Shown: piece by piece, positions 1 to 7,624 of the stretch | How the letters are laid out: each line of letters starts with the position of its first letter | Position numbering within the stretch: the stretch's first letter is position 1 | Origin: Bacteroidota bacterium | GTDB taxonomy: Bacteria > Bacteroidota > Bacteroidia > Bacteroidales > TTA-H9 | Reading direction: 5' to 3' | NCBI GenBank assembly: GCA_003250395.1 | Contig: QKGM01000028.1 | Span: forward strand, 1 to 64,000 | DNA length: 64,000 nt | Position numbers and translations under genes: made by a program | Notes under the pieces: generated by a model | What the model was told of the DNA's origin: nothing | Databases searched by the model: none | What the model saw: only the letters and a program-made list of their open reading frames with translations

Positions 1-165
1 GTAAACCTGCATTGAAATCATCTCACTTGTAACACTATTATTAATTTCTCTTCGTCTTGGCATAAAAGTTTGCCAAAGATTAGAGGTTTTATTGTTGGCT
101 AATGACATTGTCAATCGTTTTCCTACCAGTTTCTTTTCAGAAAGATTTTCTATTCTTGGTTCCAT
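1..165 (-). CDS. GyrI-like effector-binding domain protein, N-terminal part (cut by window edge)
   Basis: The minus strand reads from an ATG at 165 to base 1 without a stop, giving 55 residues. The start MEPRIENLSEKKLVGKR and the following W-Q-T-F-M-P-R-R-R-E-I segment match my memory of the stand-alone GyrI-like (AraC effector-binding) small-molecule-binding fold common in Bacteroidota. Such proteins bind hydrophobic small molecules, and some hydrolyse or sequester them. No DNA-binding domain precedes the fold. The C-terminal two thirds lie outside the window, so completeness cannot be judged. The gene lies downstream, on the same strand, of the attC-like element at 272-405, as the first gene of a cassette would. 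Confidence 0.6.
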   Translation of the reverse strand, partial: MEPRIENLSEKKLVGKRLTMSLANNKTSNLWQTFMPRRREINNSVTSEMISMQVY

Positions 166-415
166 TTTGATTTTTCATTTCTACTTTAATATCAATTTTC
201 AATTGTTTTTTCCTCTTTGTATTCTTATTTCAACTTTGCCAATTATCTGCTGTGTCTTTTCTCACAATTGCACCTAACGTTTGACAACATGGTTTCGTAA
301 GGGATTTCGGACTTCAAACCTACCAGGTTATCACCAAAATTTATTGTAGGATATAATGCTCGAAAACCTCTGAAACCCGCATGCCCAATACACACTGCTG
401 TACGCAGTATTTACT
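166..415. other. Intergenic gap holding attC-like element A
   Basis: No gene is visible. Read on the minus strand, the gap holds an element of about 134 bp (272-405). It has GGGTTTCAG at 370-378, the box CGAAATCCCTTAC at 297-309, and ends in AACGTTAGGTGC, where GTTAGGT (272-278) fits the integron core-site consensus GTTRRRY exactly. Between the element and the GyrI-like start are about 105 bp of AT-rich leader. Confidence 0.5.
272..405 (-). repeat. attC-like element A
   Basis: This element has the same layout as elements B and C: GGGTTTCAG (370-378), then about 60 bp further CGAAATCCCTTAC (297-309), then AACGTTAGGT. The last seven bases of the core, GTTAGGT, match the integron R' consensus GTTRRRY. 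The outer end has diverged and lacks CTAACA. Confidence 0.5.
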
Positions 416-781
416 TCATCTCATGTGATAAATATAAATCGCAAAATTCAAAATCCCTTTCATATCTGATTCGTTAATCTTATCGTACTTATTCAAATAA
501 TCCAATGTCATTTTCCCAAACTTAAAATCCTCTAAATCGGCAAAATTCGACTTTGATTTACTGAAATATTTTGATTTTGTCTGCAAGTTTATCTCTTTGT
601 ATAAATCATCTTTTAATCCTCTGATGTAGTCAACCCGTTCTTGATTATAATCACCGAGTTTGTGATATTTTAGTCTACGTTTTATTTTCTTTTCAATTTC
701 CTTTTTATCAATAAAATCAAATTCGTAAGCTAAATCACTAAAGCAGATAAAATCATATGTTGGCTTTTCACTTTGAGTCAT
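416..781 (-). CDS. Hypothetical protein, 121 aa
   Basis: I do not recognise this protein. It starts with MTQSEKPTYDF, is soluble, and is rich in Lys, Asp, Glu, Tyr and Phe. It contains a basic stretch (EIEKKIKRRLKYHKLGDYN) and a mostly helical C-terminal half. It has no signal peptide, membrane helix or metal motif. It begins 9 bp after the stop of the L,D-transpeptidase gene on the same strand, so the two are very likely co-transcribed and may have moved as one cassette. Whether it works with the transpeptidase is unknown. Its real-gene status rests on operon spacing, an ATG start and uninterrupted length. Confidence 0.6.
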   Translation of the reverse strand: MTQSEKPTYDFICFSDLAYEFDFIDKKEIEKKIKRRLKYHKLGDYNQERVDYIRGLKDDLYKEINLQTKSKYFSKSKSNFADLEDFKFGKMTLDYLNKYDKINESDMKGILNFAIYIYHMR

Positions 782-790
782 TTTGCAATT

Positions 791-1312
791 TTATGGTTTT
801 ATTTCTATCGGTGTACCAATCTTAATGTTCTCATAAAGTTCATCTATTTCTTTGTTAGTCATTGCCATGCAACCTGAAGTCCAGTCAAACAATAAATGAA
901 ATCTACCAATCCAGCCTAATCCGTTTCGAATTCCATGAATTTTAATTAATCCACCTGGGTTTTTGCCTATCAACTCGGCATTTTTCTTGTCAAATTCGTT
1001 AGGGTAAGAAATCCCAAGATTTTTATGGTATCCACTATTGGGGTTTTTTTCATTGATTAAATACAAACCTTCTGGAGTCTTTTTATCCCCCTCGTATTCT
1101 TTTCGACCTTTGGGGACTCGTCCAAGTGAAATCCTGTATGATTTTACTATCTGATTATTAGAAATCAAATTAAGTATCCGTTTATGCTTGATTACTTCAA
1201 TCTTATCAATCGACACAGACTTATCAATAGGTTTAAATGGCGTAAAATAGAAAAATAGTCCATAGCCAATTAATCCAAAAATCAGAGTCAATATAATACG
1301 TTTTATTTTCAT
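791..1312 (-). CDS. L,D-transpeptidase family protein (YkuD/YafK-like)
   Basis: The 173-residue protein has an N-terminal membrane anchor or uncleaved signal (residues about 5-24), then a YkuD catalytic domain. The catalytic signature is H126-G with S146-G-C148 in the context DWTSGCMAMTN, the form seen in YafK/DpaA-type members, with Cys148 the expected nucleophile. Family members act on peptidoglycan in the periplasm: they form 3-3 crosslinks, attach lipoproteins to peptidoglycan, or cleave such links. YafK-type members are often hydrolases rather than crosslinkers, so the exact reaction is open. The ATG lies about 25 bp after the AACGTTG end of a split attC-like element, and a small hypothetical gene follows by 9 bp. 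Confidence 0.85.
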   Translation of the reverse strand: MKIKRIILTLIFGLIGYGLFFYFTPFKPIDKSVSIDKIEVIKHKRILNLISNNQIVKSYRISLGRVPKGRKEYEGDKKTPEGLYLINEKNPNSGYHKNLGISYPNEFDKKNAELIGKNPGGLIKIHGIRNGLGWIGRFHLLFDWTSGCMAMTNKEIDELYENIKIGTPIEIKP

Positions 1313-1388
1313 GCAGGACGTTCTTTATATGGCGTACAACGTTGAGGGGTCGAGTAGGCCGAGGGAACTTCCCCCTCAGCCTCTCACA

Positions 1389-1422
1389 GAACCGTGCTTG
1401 ATAGTCTCCCATCACACGGCTC
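1389..1422 (-). ncRNA. Group II intron domain V
   Basis: This is a 34-nt hairpin on the minus strand. GAGCCGTG pairs with CACGGTTC, and after a small bulge GATGG pairs with CTATC, closed by a GAGA (GNRA) tetraloop. The length and the AGC triad are those of the catalytic domain V. Confidence 0.85.
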
Positions 1423-1447
1423 TTGTTATACAAATCTATACGTTTCA

Positions 1448-1627
1448 TTACGAAAATCCTAGCCTCCAGTGATATTTGTACAGGTATCCCGACCTTTTAG
1501 CATCATATTCTTCCATCCTAATGCCATCAACCCCTGCACTTCCTGCGTTGGAGCGCACTTTCCTGTAAGCTTCCCAAACTTGTTCTTTGCTTACCGGTAC
1601 CGATTTTGTCTCATTCCATAAAGTCAT
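1448..1627 (-). pseudogene. Group II intron reverse transcriptase/maturase, N and C termini fused by deletion
   Basis: The 59-codon frame starts MTLWNETKSVPVSKEQVWEA and continues with an AGVDGIRMEEYD segment. This is the typical N terminus of LtrA-like intron-encoded proteins (RT0 region). Directly after GYLYK the frame passes to YHWRLGFS and a stop, which resembles the extreme C terminus of such proteins. Everything between, meaning the RT motifs with the catalytic YADD box, the maturase domain and any endonuclease domain, is missing. The simplest reading is one internal deletion of more than 1 kb that kept the frame. The product would have no reverse transcriptase activity. Confidence 0.75.
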
Positions 1628-2258
1628 CCTCTTGCGAGTTGTTCGATGTTATGATCCTGTATAACTTGCCCCCTTCGCAACTCTTCCATTACAGTTGTAT
1701 CATCACTACTACGGGGCAATCCGTCCCAACATGCCGCTTCGTTTATGGCCTCCGGGGTGATCCCGTTGTACCCTTCCCTTGGCATCGGTATGCTGGTTCC
1801 CGAGTTCCGTAACCAAGCCTGGATAAATGTCCTGCCCTCTGTAAAGACGCCTGCCGCTTAGCCAATAAACAGGTTTGCGCTAAACTTATCACTCCGTCTC
1901 ATACTCCGTAGCTTTTGACAGGTTATGGCAACTTCTCGACTCCTCATCAAGGGTTCACTTGCGTTCAGCTCCTTTATCCTTACCTGAAAACCTCCCAGGG
2001 TTAACTTTTCCCAATCGCTCAGTACCACCGCTCTTTACAGCAGCACCATTGGGTGGTTTGATGCCCCCTCCTGTAAGGTGACACCGGTGGTTCAACTTAC
2101 AACTGTTTCCACCATCTTGATTACAGCTTGCAGAAATTTATTTGCCGATGTTCTGCTTCTCGGCACACTATGGACAGTAAGGGAATGCGAGCTTTACTCC
2201 TATCAATGTACTCGAAAGGTTGAAGCGAACTACAAACCTTCGCATACCACTGAAACCC
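1628..2258. other. Gene-free stretch: intron RNA domains I-IV and start of attC-like element B
   Basis: No gene. From 1628 to about 2168 the minus strand reads as the 5' structured part of the group II intron. From 2169 onward it is the other part of the attC-like element into which the intron inserted, including the box CATTCCCTTACTG and part of the 20-nt block shared with element C (2245-2264). Confidence 0.6.
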
Positions 2259-2284
2259 TTATTGGCTATATTGTGTGTTAGCTG
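2169..2284 (-). repeat. attC-like element B, upstream portion (split by the group II intron)
   Basis: On the minus strand it begins CAGCTAACA (CTAACA at 2276-2281), followed by CAATAAGGGTTTCAGTGGTA. The plus-strand form of that block, TACCACTGAAACCCTTATTG (2245-2264), recurs exactly at 7845-7864. Further on, TCGCAT and CCCTTA pair with ATGCGA and TAAGGG of the first half, making a long imperfect hairpin. The remaining end, AACGTTGTACGCC, lies beyond the intron at about 1337-1348. Joined, the element is about 128 bp. Confidence 0.6.
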
Positions 2285-3143
2285 CTGGGTTAAATTTATT
2301 CTTAATCTCATTTTCTATATCTTCTTTAGTGGAACAGTCACTAAATAACATTCCAGGTGTCATTCGTTTTAATCTTAAAATGCTAAAATTTACTGACAAT
2401 AATATTCTCCACTTAGCAAATCTTCGCAATTTTCTGTCTTTAATGAAAAAACCTAATCGAACGAATAAACTCTCGTAATGAACCAATAGTGCAAAGGAAT
2501 ATGCAAATGGTAGATATAGAACAAACATGATTATTGGAAATAAAAATGTTTTAAGATTTCCCATATTTGCAAATCCAGTGAAATCAGAGTAAATGTAATA
2601 ACCGGAATATATTAAATAAATCATTCCCAAGATGCCAAAGATTCCATTTAAAAATTTACGAACTTGTTTATGCTCTTTATAAACTTCGGTGTAACCCAAT
2701 AACATTGAAAATAGAATCACAAACGGCATTAGAATAAATTCAATAATGATGCCAAAAGCATATAGCCCAACTATAAATTCAATGATTATAAGGACTTTAA
2801 AATTTTCTTTGACAAGGTTCATAAAATAGTGCTCTTCCTTTAATGCTTTATCACAATTCATCATAATAATGAATCCAACCCCAAAAGCCCAATAAATAGT
2901 ATCTTTAAACAAGGATTTATCCCAAAGTCCAATTTTAAATAATCCAAAGGCTATCAATGCAATATATAGTAACAACACAAATATTGAAACAAGTATCTTC
3001 CATGCCATTAATGCCTTAATCATAGACACTATGGACTGTCTAATATTTTTCTGTGTAAGTGTCCATATAATGAAAATCATCAAATAGGAAATCAAGGCGA
3101 TTTCTCTGTTATTAAATGTTTTATTTAAATATTCTAAAATCAT
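2259..3143 (-). CDS. Multi-pass membrane protein of unknown function, 294 aa
   Basis: I do not recognise a family. The sequence predicts about six to seven hydrophobic helices, at roughly residues 15-30, 48-70, 85-97, 112-155, 168-187 and 200-222. A cytosolic-looking basic C-terminal tail follows, with RKLRRFAKWRILLSVNF and an acidic end. There are no transporter or enzyme motifs. The ATG at 3143 lies about 30 bp after the AACGTTGAG end of the 3.2-kb spacer, and the stop runs into the CTAACA end of element B. The gene therefore fills one cassette-like unit on its own. Single membrane proteins in such positions are often defence or envelope functions, but nothing here shows that. Confidence 0.65.
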   Translation of the reverse strand: MILEYLNKTFNNREIALISYLMIFIIWTLTQKNIRQSIVSMIKALMAWKILVSIFVLLLYIALIAFGLFKIGLWDKSLFKDTIYWAFGVGFIIMMNCDKALKEEHYFMNLVKENFKVLIIIEFIVGLYAFGIIIEFILMPFVILFSMLLGYTEVYKEHKQVRKFLNGIFGILGMIYLIYSGYYIYSDFTGFANMGNLKTFLFPIIMFVLYLPFAYSFALLVHYESLFVRLGFFIKDRKLRRFAKWRILLSVNFSILRLKRMTPGMLFSDCSTKEDIENEIKNKFNPAANTQYSQ

Positions 3144-3437
3144 TTCTTAATTTTCAAGGTTGCAGTATCGCTCTCAACGTTGCCGGTAAAGGATGGGTAT
3201 ATGAAACGTTTGGCATTTCAAAGCGATTTCTTAACAAACCGTTGGGATGTTTACTAAATGTACCGCTTTTAAAATTAACACTTTTCGCCAAATGTTTTAT
3301 ATACCGTGTTGCGTTTTCGTGCTTTATTCTCCGCAGTCTGTCCGTGCAATTGGACAGCCATATTCTTTGACAAGTTTTGGTCCGTGTGTCGGCTATTTGA
3401 GCGACTTGGCAATGTGTATGGATGCGAAGAGTTGGCA
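3144..3437 (-). repeat. Gene-free spacer with possible longer attC-like element D
   Basis: No convincing gene. Read on the minus strand, the 294-bp spacer starts at the hamB stop (ATTTAAC TAATGCC) and ends CCGGCAACGTTGAGAGC just before the membrane-protein gene, so it shares the AACGTTG end of the other elements. It lacks the GGGTTTCAG block and is about twice as long. It may be a related but different recombination site or a composite of two. A 94-codon minus frame here has the composition of non-coding DNA. Confidence 0.35.
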
Positions 3438-6400
3438 TTAGTTAAATCTTACATATGGATTAACACAATTCATTTTCCAGACCTCTTCACTATTATCATA
3501 GTCAAAGTAAATGCCGTTTAGCATATTAACTTCAGAAAAATCAATATCTGAATCTTTTGCAATTGCTTCAATTACATCAAAATCAGGACTAAATAAATAT
3601 TGTTCATTTTTTATTAATCGTGCAATTAACCTTTGTGTTTTTTCATGAACTTTTCCAAATGTAAAATTTGGTACTTTTTTAATTCTAAATATCTCCCTTT
3701 TAGAAAACCGTACTAATAAATCAATCCAGGAAGATGCTGTTTCTGAAACTTGTTCTTTATAATACTCCGAGTTTCTTATTAAATCCTCCTTATATGTTTT
3801 AATGCTTTTGCTCCAAAATTCATCTTCAAAAAGATTTGATATCTCAAGAGCTGATGACCTAGAGCGAATCCCTGCTTGATAAATTTTAACAGATTTTATA
3901 TTTGGTAATCCCAATTCCACTAGAATTGCTAACTCTTCAATAACCTCAGACTCATCTTCTAATAGTCTTAATTTTAATTTTTTTGAAATACCATTTAAAA
4001 TCCATGGAAGATTATATGAGTAATGTTTTGTGATTATATTAATCGCATTCTCTAAAGGGGTAATTTCAGCCATTGAAATTCCAGATAACCACATTTCCCT
4101 AATTTGTCTTTCATTAACACTTTGTAAAAAATCTTCATCTAAAGCATTAATACCATTAATATTTCCTTCAATATTTTCAAGAAGAACAATGCGGTTTTCC
4201 AAACTTGTATCGTTCTGAATATAATCACGAATCGCATCAATAATATATTCAAGTTTTTGCTCTATTTGTATGTCAGAATTTACGGGGATACCTGATGAAA
4301 CAACCTTTTTCCAATCTGATTTTTCAACCCCAACCTTTTTTGTAATACCTACTATTCTGGCTTTTAAAAATGTAATTATTTCATCGCCACTAATCTCCTC
4401 ATCTCTTTCCGATTGCAAATACGCTAGGGATTTTACAAAATATTCTTCAACCCAAGAAACATCATTTTCAATAGAATTAAAGGAATTATGAAGCGCTAAC
4501 AAAGCATCATCAATCCAATCAAATTTTCTATCTATTTCTTGGAATTCAGTTATTGAATTATTTAAGTTATTATTTGCTATTAATTCGATAAGATTTTCAA
4601 ATGATATATCATTTTCATTTGCTATTGATTTAAGTTCCTTTATCAGTGAAAGGCAACCGCTTTCAGCATTATCAACTTTATCTTTATCAAAAAATTCAAA
4701 TATTTTATTTCGTTCCCATTCAATCTTACCATTATCTTTTCCTTGAACTTCATGTGCAACTAATATTTTACCTTCATGGTCAACGAAAGCCCGTCCAGCG
4801 CGGCCAGCGATATTCCAAAAATCCCTTTTAGTTATTGGCTCTCCAGACTGGTATAATGTTGAAAATATCACAGTAGAAACACCTAAGTTAACACCCTGAC
4901 CTAAGGTTGATGTAGCAATAATAACTCTAGGTTTCTCGCTACGCATAAGTCTTTCAAGAGGCAAGCGGACATCTGATAATAAATCTGCATTATGACAAAA
5001 CACACCCATTCTTGCAAATTTCAACCATTCCGAATCAGTTCCATAAGATTCTGAACATGCAAGTTCAAATGCACGCCAATTACTTTGATTTTTAAATACA
5101 AATCTACCATCCTCAGTTTTTATGCATTTTTCATATTCTCTTGCTATGGTAAAAACAGATTCTCTTCGCCCAACAAAAATTAATACAGGCCCAAAAGTTC
5201 TTAATTTATATGCTGTGGCAGCAACGGCTTGGTTTTTTGTTTCTGGGAAAAAATGAGCTTTTTTTTGTCTCGGTTTCCATGGTAGTTCCTCTCGGATGAT
5301 AAATCTTGGGTTATAAGAATTTCTTTCTGTATCCGTGCTTCGCCAATTTAAATCTACAGAAACACCATTCCATTCTAAAATTCCAATTCTTTCATCAGAG
5401 GGACGCCAATTCTCTTTATAAACATTCTCTGAAGAATCAGTCAACCATTTTGATAGTTCTTCTGCATTTGGTAAAACTGCAGATAACAATAAAAACTTAC
5501 CTTGATTAATATTAATATGATACTTTAATTCTTCATAAAACATTTCATTTACAATGAGTCTTTTATTTGCTCCAAACAAATGTCCTTCATCCACTATAAC
5601 TAGCTTTATACTTGAAAGCATCTCAGCATTACTTCTTAATATTGCTTTAGCCTTCTCTGGTGTTGCTACAATAACTGATGATTCATCAATAATTTTTTCA
5701 TCTAATTTACTGAACAAACTACCTCCATATAAATGAGATATTGATATATTAAGATTGCTAAAAATCTCATCAAGTGAATTTTCTATTTCATATGCTAATG
5801 ACCTATAAGGAGCTATAAATAATACCTTGGCGAAAGGATTATTTGATATACAATTTAATATTGCAATTTCCCCAATTCTTGTCTTTCCGCTACTTGTTGG
5901 AATACTGACTATACTACCATTGAGTTCATTATTCAAAACCTTAGATAATGAGTTTCGTTGAGTTACAAAAAGCTCTGTTATACTTCCACTAGTTTTGTAA
6001 ACTAAAGTTTGTATATATTTTAATGGTAAATTTTCTTGAGTATTAAAATAATTAGATAAAACATGCCAAAGAGAAGCTTGACTAAAACCATTAAGAATCA
6101 GCAAAAGCAGCCTAATTACCCACCAGATATCAGGTTCTCCTCTTATTTCTGCAATTTCCTTTATATCATCTAAGTTCCTTTTGGCGATTTCCAACAATTC
6201 ATTATTGCCAGTATGATAATACTTCACATAAGAATTTAATGCTTTCGCAATTGTTATTTCATAAACCCTGATGGTATGATCATCTTCATTATAATGTACC
6301 GATAAATACTCATCTGAATAGTTCGAATCAATAACTATCTCATTTATTGATTCTAATAATAGATTGAAATCACGATTTAAAAAAAGGGATATTAGAGAAG

Positions 6401-6800
6401 AAATTATCGTATTGCTTTTAATCTTATTAATTAAAATGAATGATTTGGAATACTGAAAACTTACATAATAGCCTAAGGCTGAAATTAATCCAAATAAGTT
6501 TTTATTTTTTGTTTGTGAATTGGGTGAACCATGCACATGTTCTAAGATTGAAGCCCCCTTTTCAATTGCCCGAGAAGCCTTGTTGAAGATTTTATTATCA
6601 AAATAATTGCATCCTATATTCAAATATTTGAAAGCAAGAATATTTAGTTGCCCATCTTTAATAGTATATCTAGGAAAATTCTCCTCATTCTCTCCTGTAT
6701 TATAGAGAATGTATCTTGCATTTGCCTGAGCAATTAGATTCTGAAGTGTAGAATCCGATTCTAATTTTGCAAAGCTATCTTCAATGTAATCAATTCTCAT
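3438..6800 (-). CDS. hamB: HamB-like superfamily 2 helicase of a Hachiman defence system
   Basis: This 1,120-residue protein has an alpha-helical N-terminal region (about 1-280), then an SF2 helicase core. Walker A is PTSSGKT at 301-307, the Walker B box is DEGH at 404-407, motif III reads SAVLPN, and motif VI is NIAGRAGRA at 663-671. The order and the Ski2-like style fit HamB of Hachiman, in which the helicase senses aberrant DNA and releases the HamA nuclease. The C-terminal 400 residues are helical and without motifs I recognise. Its ATG overlaps the hamA stop by 4 bp, so translation is coupled. The length is in the HamB range and no frame damage is visible. Confidence 0.85.
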   Translation of the reverse strand: MRIDYIEDSFAKLESDSTLQNLIAQANARYILYNTGENEENFPRYTIKDGQLNILAFKYLNIGCNYFDNKIFNKASRAIEKGASILEHVHGSPNSQTKNKNLFGLISALGYYVSFQYSKSFILINKIKSNTIISSLISLFLNRDFNLLLESINEIVIDSNYSDEYLSVHYNEDDHTIRVYEITIAKALNSYVKYYHTGNNELLEIAKRNLDDIKEIAEIRGEPDIWWVIRLLLLILNGFSQASLWHVLSNYFNTQENLPLKYIQTLVYKTSGSITELFVTQRNSLSKVLNNELNGSIVSIPTSSGKTRIGEIAILNCISNNPFAKVLFIAPYRSLAYEIENSLDEIFSNLNISISHLYGGSLFSKLDEKIIDESSVIVATPEKAKAILRSNAEMLSSIKLVIVDEGHLFGANKRLIVNEMFYEELKYHININQGKFLLLSAVLPNAEELSKWLTDSSENVYKENWRPSDERIGILEWNGVSVDLNWRSTDTERNSYNPRFIIREELPWKPRQKKAHFFPETKNQAVAATAYKLRTFGPVLIFVGRRESVFTIAREYEKCIKTEDGRFVFKNQSNWRAFELACSESYGTDSEWLKFARMGVFCHNADLLSDVRLPLERLMRSEKPRVIIATSTLGQGVNLGVSTVIFSTLYQSGEPITKRDFWNIAGRAGRAFVDHEGKILVAHEVQGKDNGKIEWERNKIFEFFDKDKVDNAESGCLSLIKELKSIANENDISFENLIELIANNNLNNSITEFQEIDRKFDWIDDALLALHNSFNSIENDVSWVEEYFVKSLAYLQSERDEEISGDEIITFLKARIVGITKKVGVEKSDWKKVVSSGIPVNSDIQIEQKLEYIIDAIRDYIQNDTSLENRIVLLENIEGNINGINALDEDFLQSVNERQIREMWLSGISMAEITPLENAINIITKHYSYNLPWILNGISKKLKLRLLEDESEVIEELAILVELGLPNIKSVKIYQAGIRSRSSALEISNLFEDEFWSKSIKTYKEDLIRNSEYYKEQVSETASSWIDLLVRFSKREIFRIKKVPNFTFGKVHEKTQRLIARLIKNEQYLFSPDFDVIEAIAKDSDIDFSEVNMLNGIYFDYDNSEEVWKMNCVNPYVRFN

Positions 6801-7624
6801 AGTTCGTGAGGATTAGAAATAAGCTCTTCTGCTTTTGCAAAAGCAGAATAAATAAAATTTTCAGGATTATCAATACCTATGGAAATAAATACCAATTTAT
6901 CGTTTTCACTACTCAAATGTTCCTCAACTATCTCCGATGCTTGTTCATTACTTAGTAACAAACCTGTATATATTAAATCACCTCTATCCTTAATGTCTTG
7001 AACAATAAAATCATCTAATTTTTCTGCAAGGAGTTCATTTGTTTTAGCTGTTTCTTCAACAAGAAATGTATATGATAATGGTAATGTATCTTTACTCAGT
7101 GAATTTGTTATATCCTGCACTACTTTTTTTGAAGGTGTTTTTCGAAATTTTGCTTCACCTAAATATATTCTTATCTTTTCTGTTCCTTTTTCTTCAAACA
7201 AATCAACCATTAAGGTGTCATCGCCTTTTATTGCTTGATCAACATTAGGATTATATTTTAGCTTAAAAACTTTGATAAGTTCTTTGTCAAGTACTGTTTG
7301 GATATAATCAGTCAGGATTATTTCAGTTGCATTTCCTTTTTTTACTTTATCAACGGAAGGAAGTTTTTTATGCTGCGCCGCATATCTGGTAAAACCCAAA
7401 CTGCCAAATTTTTCTTTTAGTTTTCTTAATCGAAAATCAGTATAATGGTGTTTTATTAATTTTCTTGCCATCCATTCTATTAACTCATCGTCCTGAACAT
7501 TTACCTCTTTTAGTTCTCTATGGCATTTAGTATCCGTAGGTGTAATATCATTAGCTGATAACCATTTCCCAAATTGCTTTGAATTGTCTGGGTGTTCTCC
7601 TATGAGTATTTCTTGTTTAGTCAT
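6797..7624 (-). CDS. hamA: HamA-like DUF1837 nuclease of a Hachiman defence system
   Basis: The 275-residue protein has the DUF1837/HamA architecture. A variable N-terminal part is followed by a PD-(D/E)xK nuclease core with GNATE (Glu101), the acidic strand KGDDTLMVD (Asp136 and/or Asp141) and GEAK (Glu157, Lys159). All expected catalytic residues are present. In Hachiman, HamA is held inactive by HamB and degrades DNA when released, leading to abortive protection. It is the first gene of the pair. The region just upstream (7625-7755) is AT-rich and follows attC-like element C, so the two genes together would form one cassette of about 4.2 kb, large for an integron cassette. Confidence 0.85.
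   Translation of the reverse strand: MTKQEILIGEHPDNSKQFGKWLSANDITPTDTKCHRELKEVNVQDDELIEWMARKLIKHHYTDFRLRKLKEKFGSLGFTRYAAQHKKLPSVDKVKKGNATEIILTDYIQTVLDKELIKVFKLKYNPNVDQAIKGDDTLMVDLFEEKGTEKIRIYLGEAKFRKTPSKKVVQDITNSLSKDTLPLSYTFLVEETAKTNELLAEKLDDFIVQDIKDRGDLIYTGLLLSNEQASEIVEEHLSSENDKLVFISIGIDNPENFIYSAFAKAEELISNPHEL

Larger units (their letters stand above)
1349..2168 (-). mobile_element. Group II intron with internally deleted maturase ORF
   Basis: On the minus strand, 1389-1422 is an excellent 34-nt domain V: GAGCCGTG starts it, a GAGA tetraloop caps it, and CACGGTTC closes it, with the catalytic AGC near the base. Domain VI follows (about 1351-1384), with a G-rich stem and CCTACTC containing the branch-point region. 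A 5' end starting GTGTGCCG at 2168 fits the GUGYG consensus. About 540 nt of structured-looking, gene-free sequence precedes a 59-codon maturase remnant (1448-1627). At about 820 nt it is far shorter than a complete intron with its ORF. Both boundaries are estimates, good to about 15 nt. It can no longer encode its own maturase, although the RNA may still splice with help in trans. Confidence 0.8.

Noticed and set aside
1448-1627. Diversity-generating retroelement or retron reverse transcriptase
   Set aside because: The fragment is next to a clear group II domain V and has no RT core. No template/variable repeat pair or msr-msd structure was seen.
1233-2281. Frames of 60-70 codons over the intron (for example 1233-1448 minus, 1606-1812 plus, 2078-2281 plus)
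   Set aside because: They overlap the structured intron RNA and the attC-like element. Their translations show no protein-like composition or motif.
3154-3438. A 94-codon minus frame between the membrane protein and hamB
   Set aside because: It covers the spacer, is rich in Arg, His and Thr without pattern, and coincides with the attC-like sequence.
3438-6800. Type I restriction or DISARM helicase
   Set aside because: The partner is a DUF1837 nuclease with 4-bp overlap, and no methyltransferase or specificity subunit is present.
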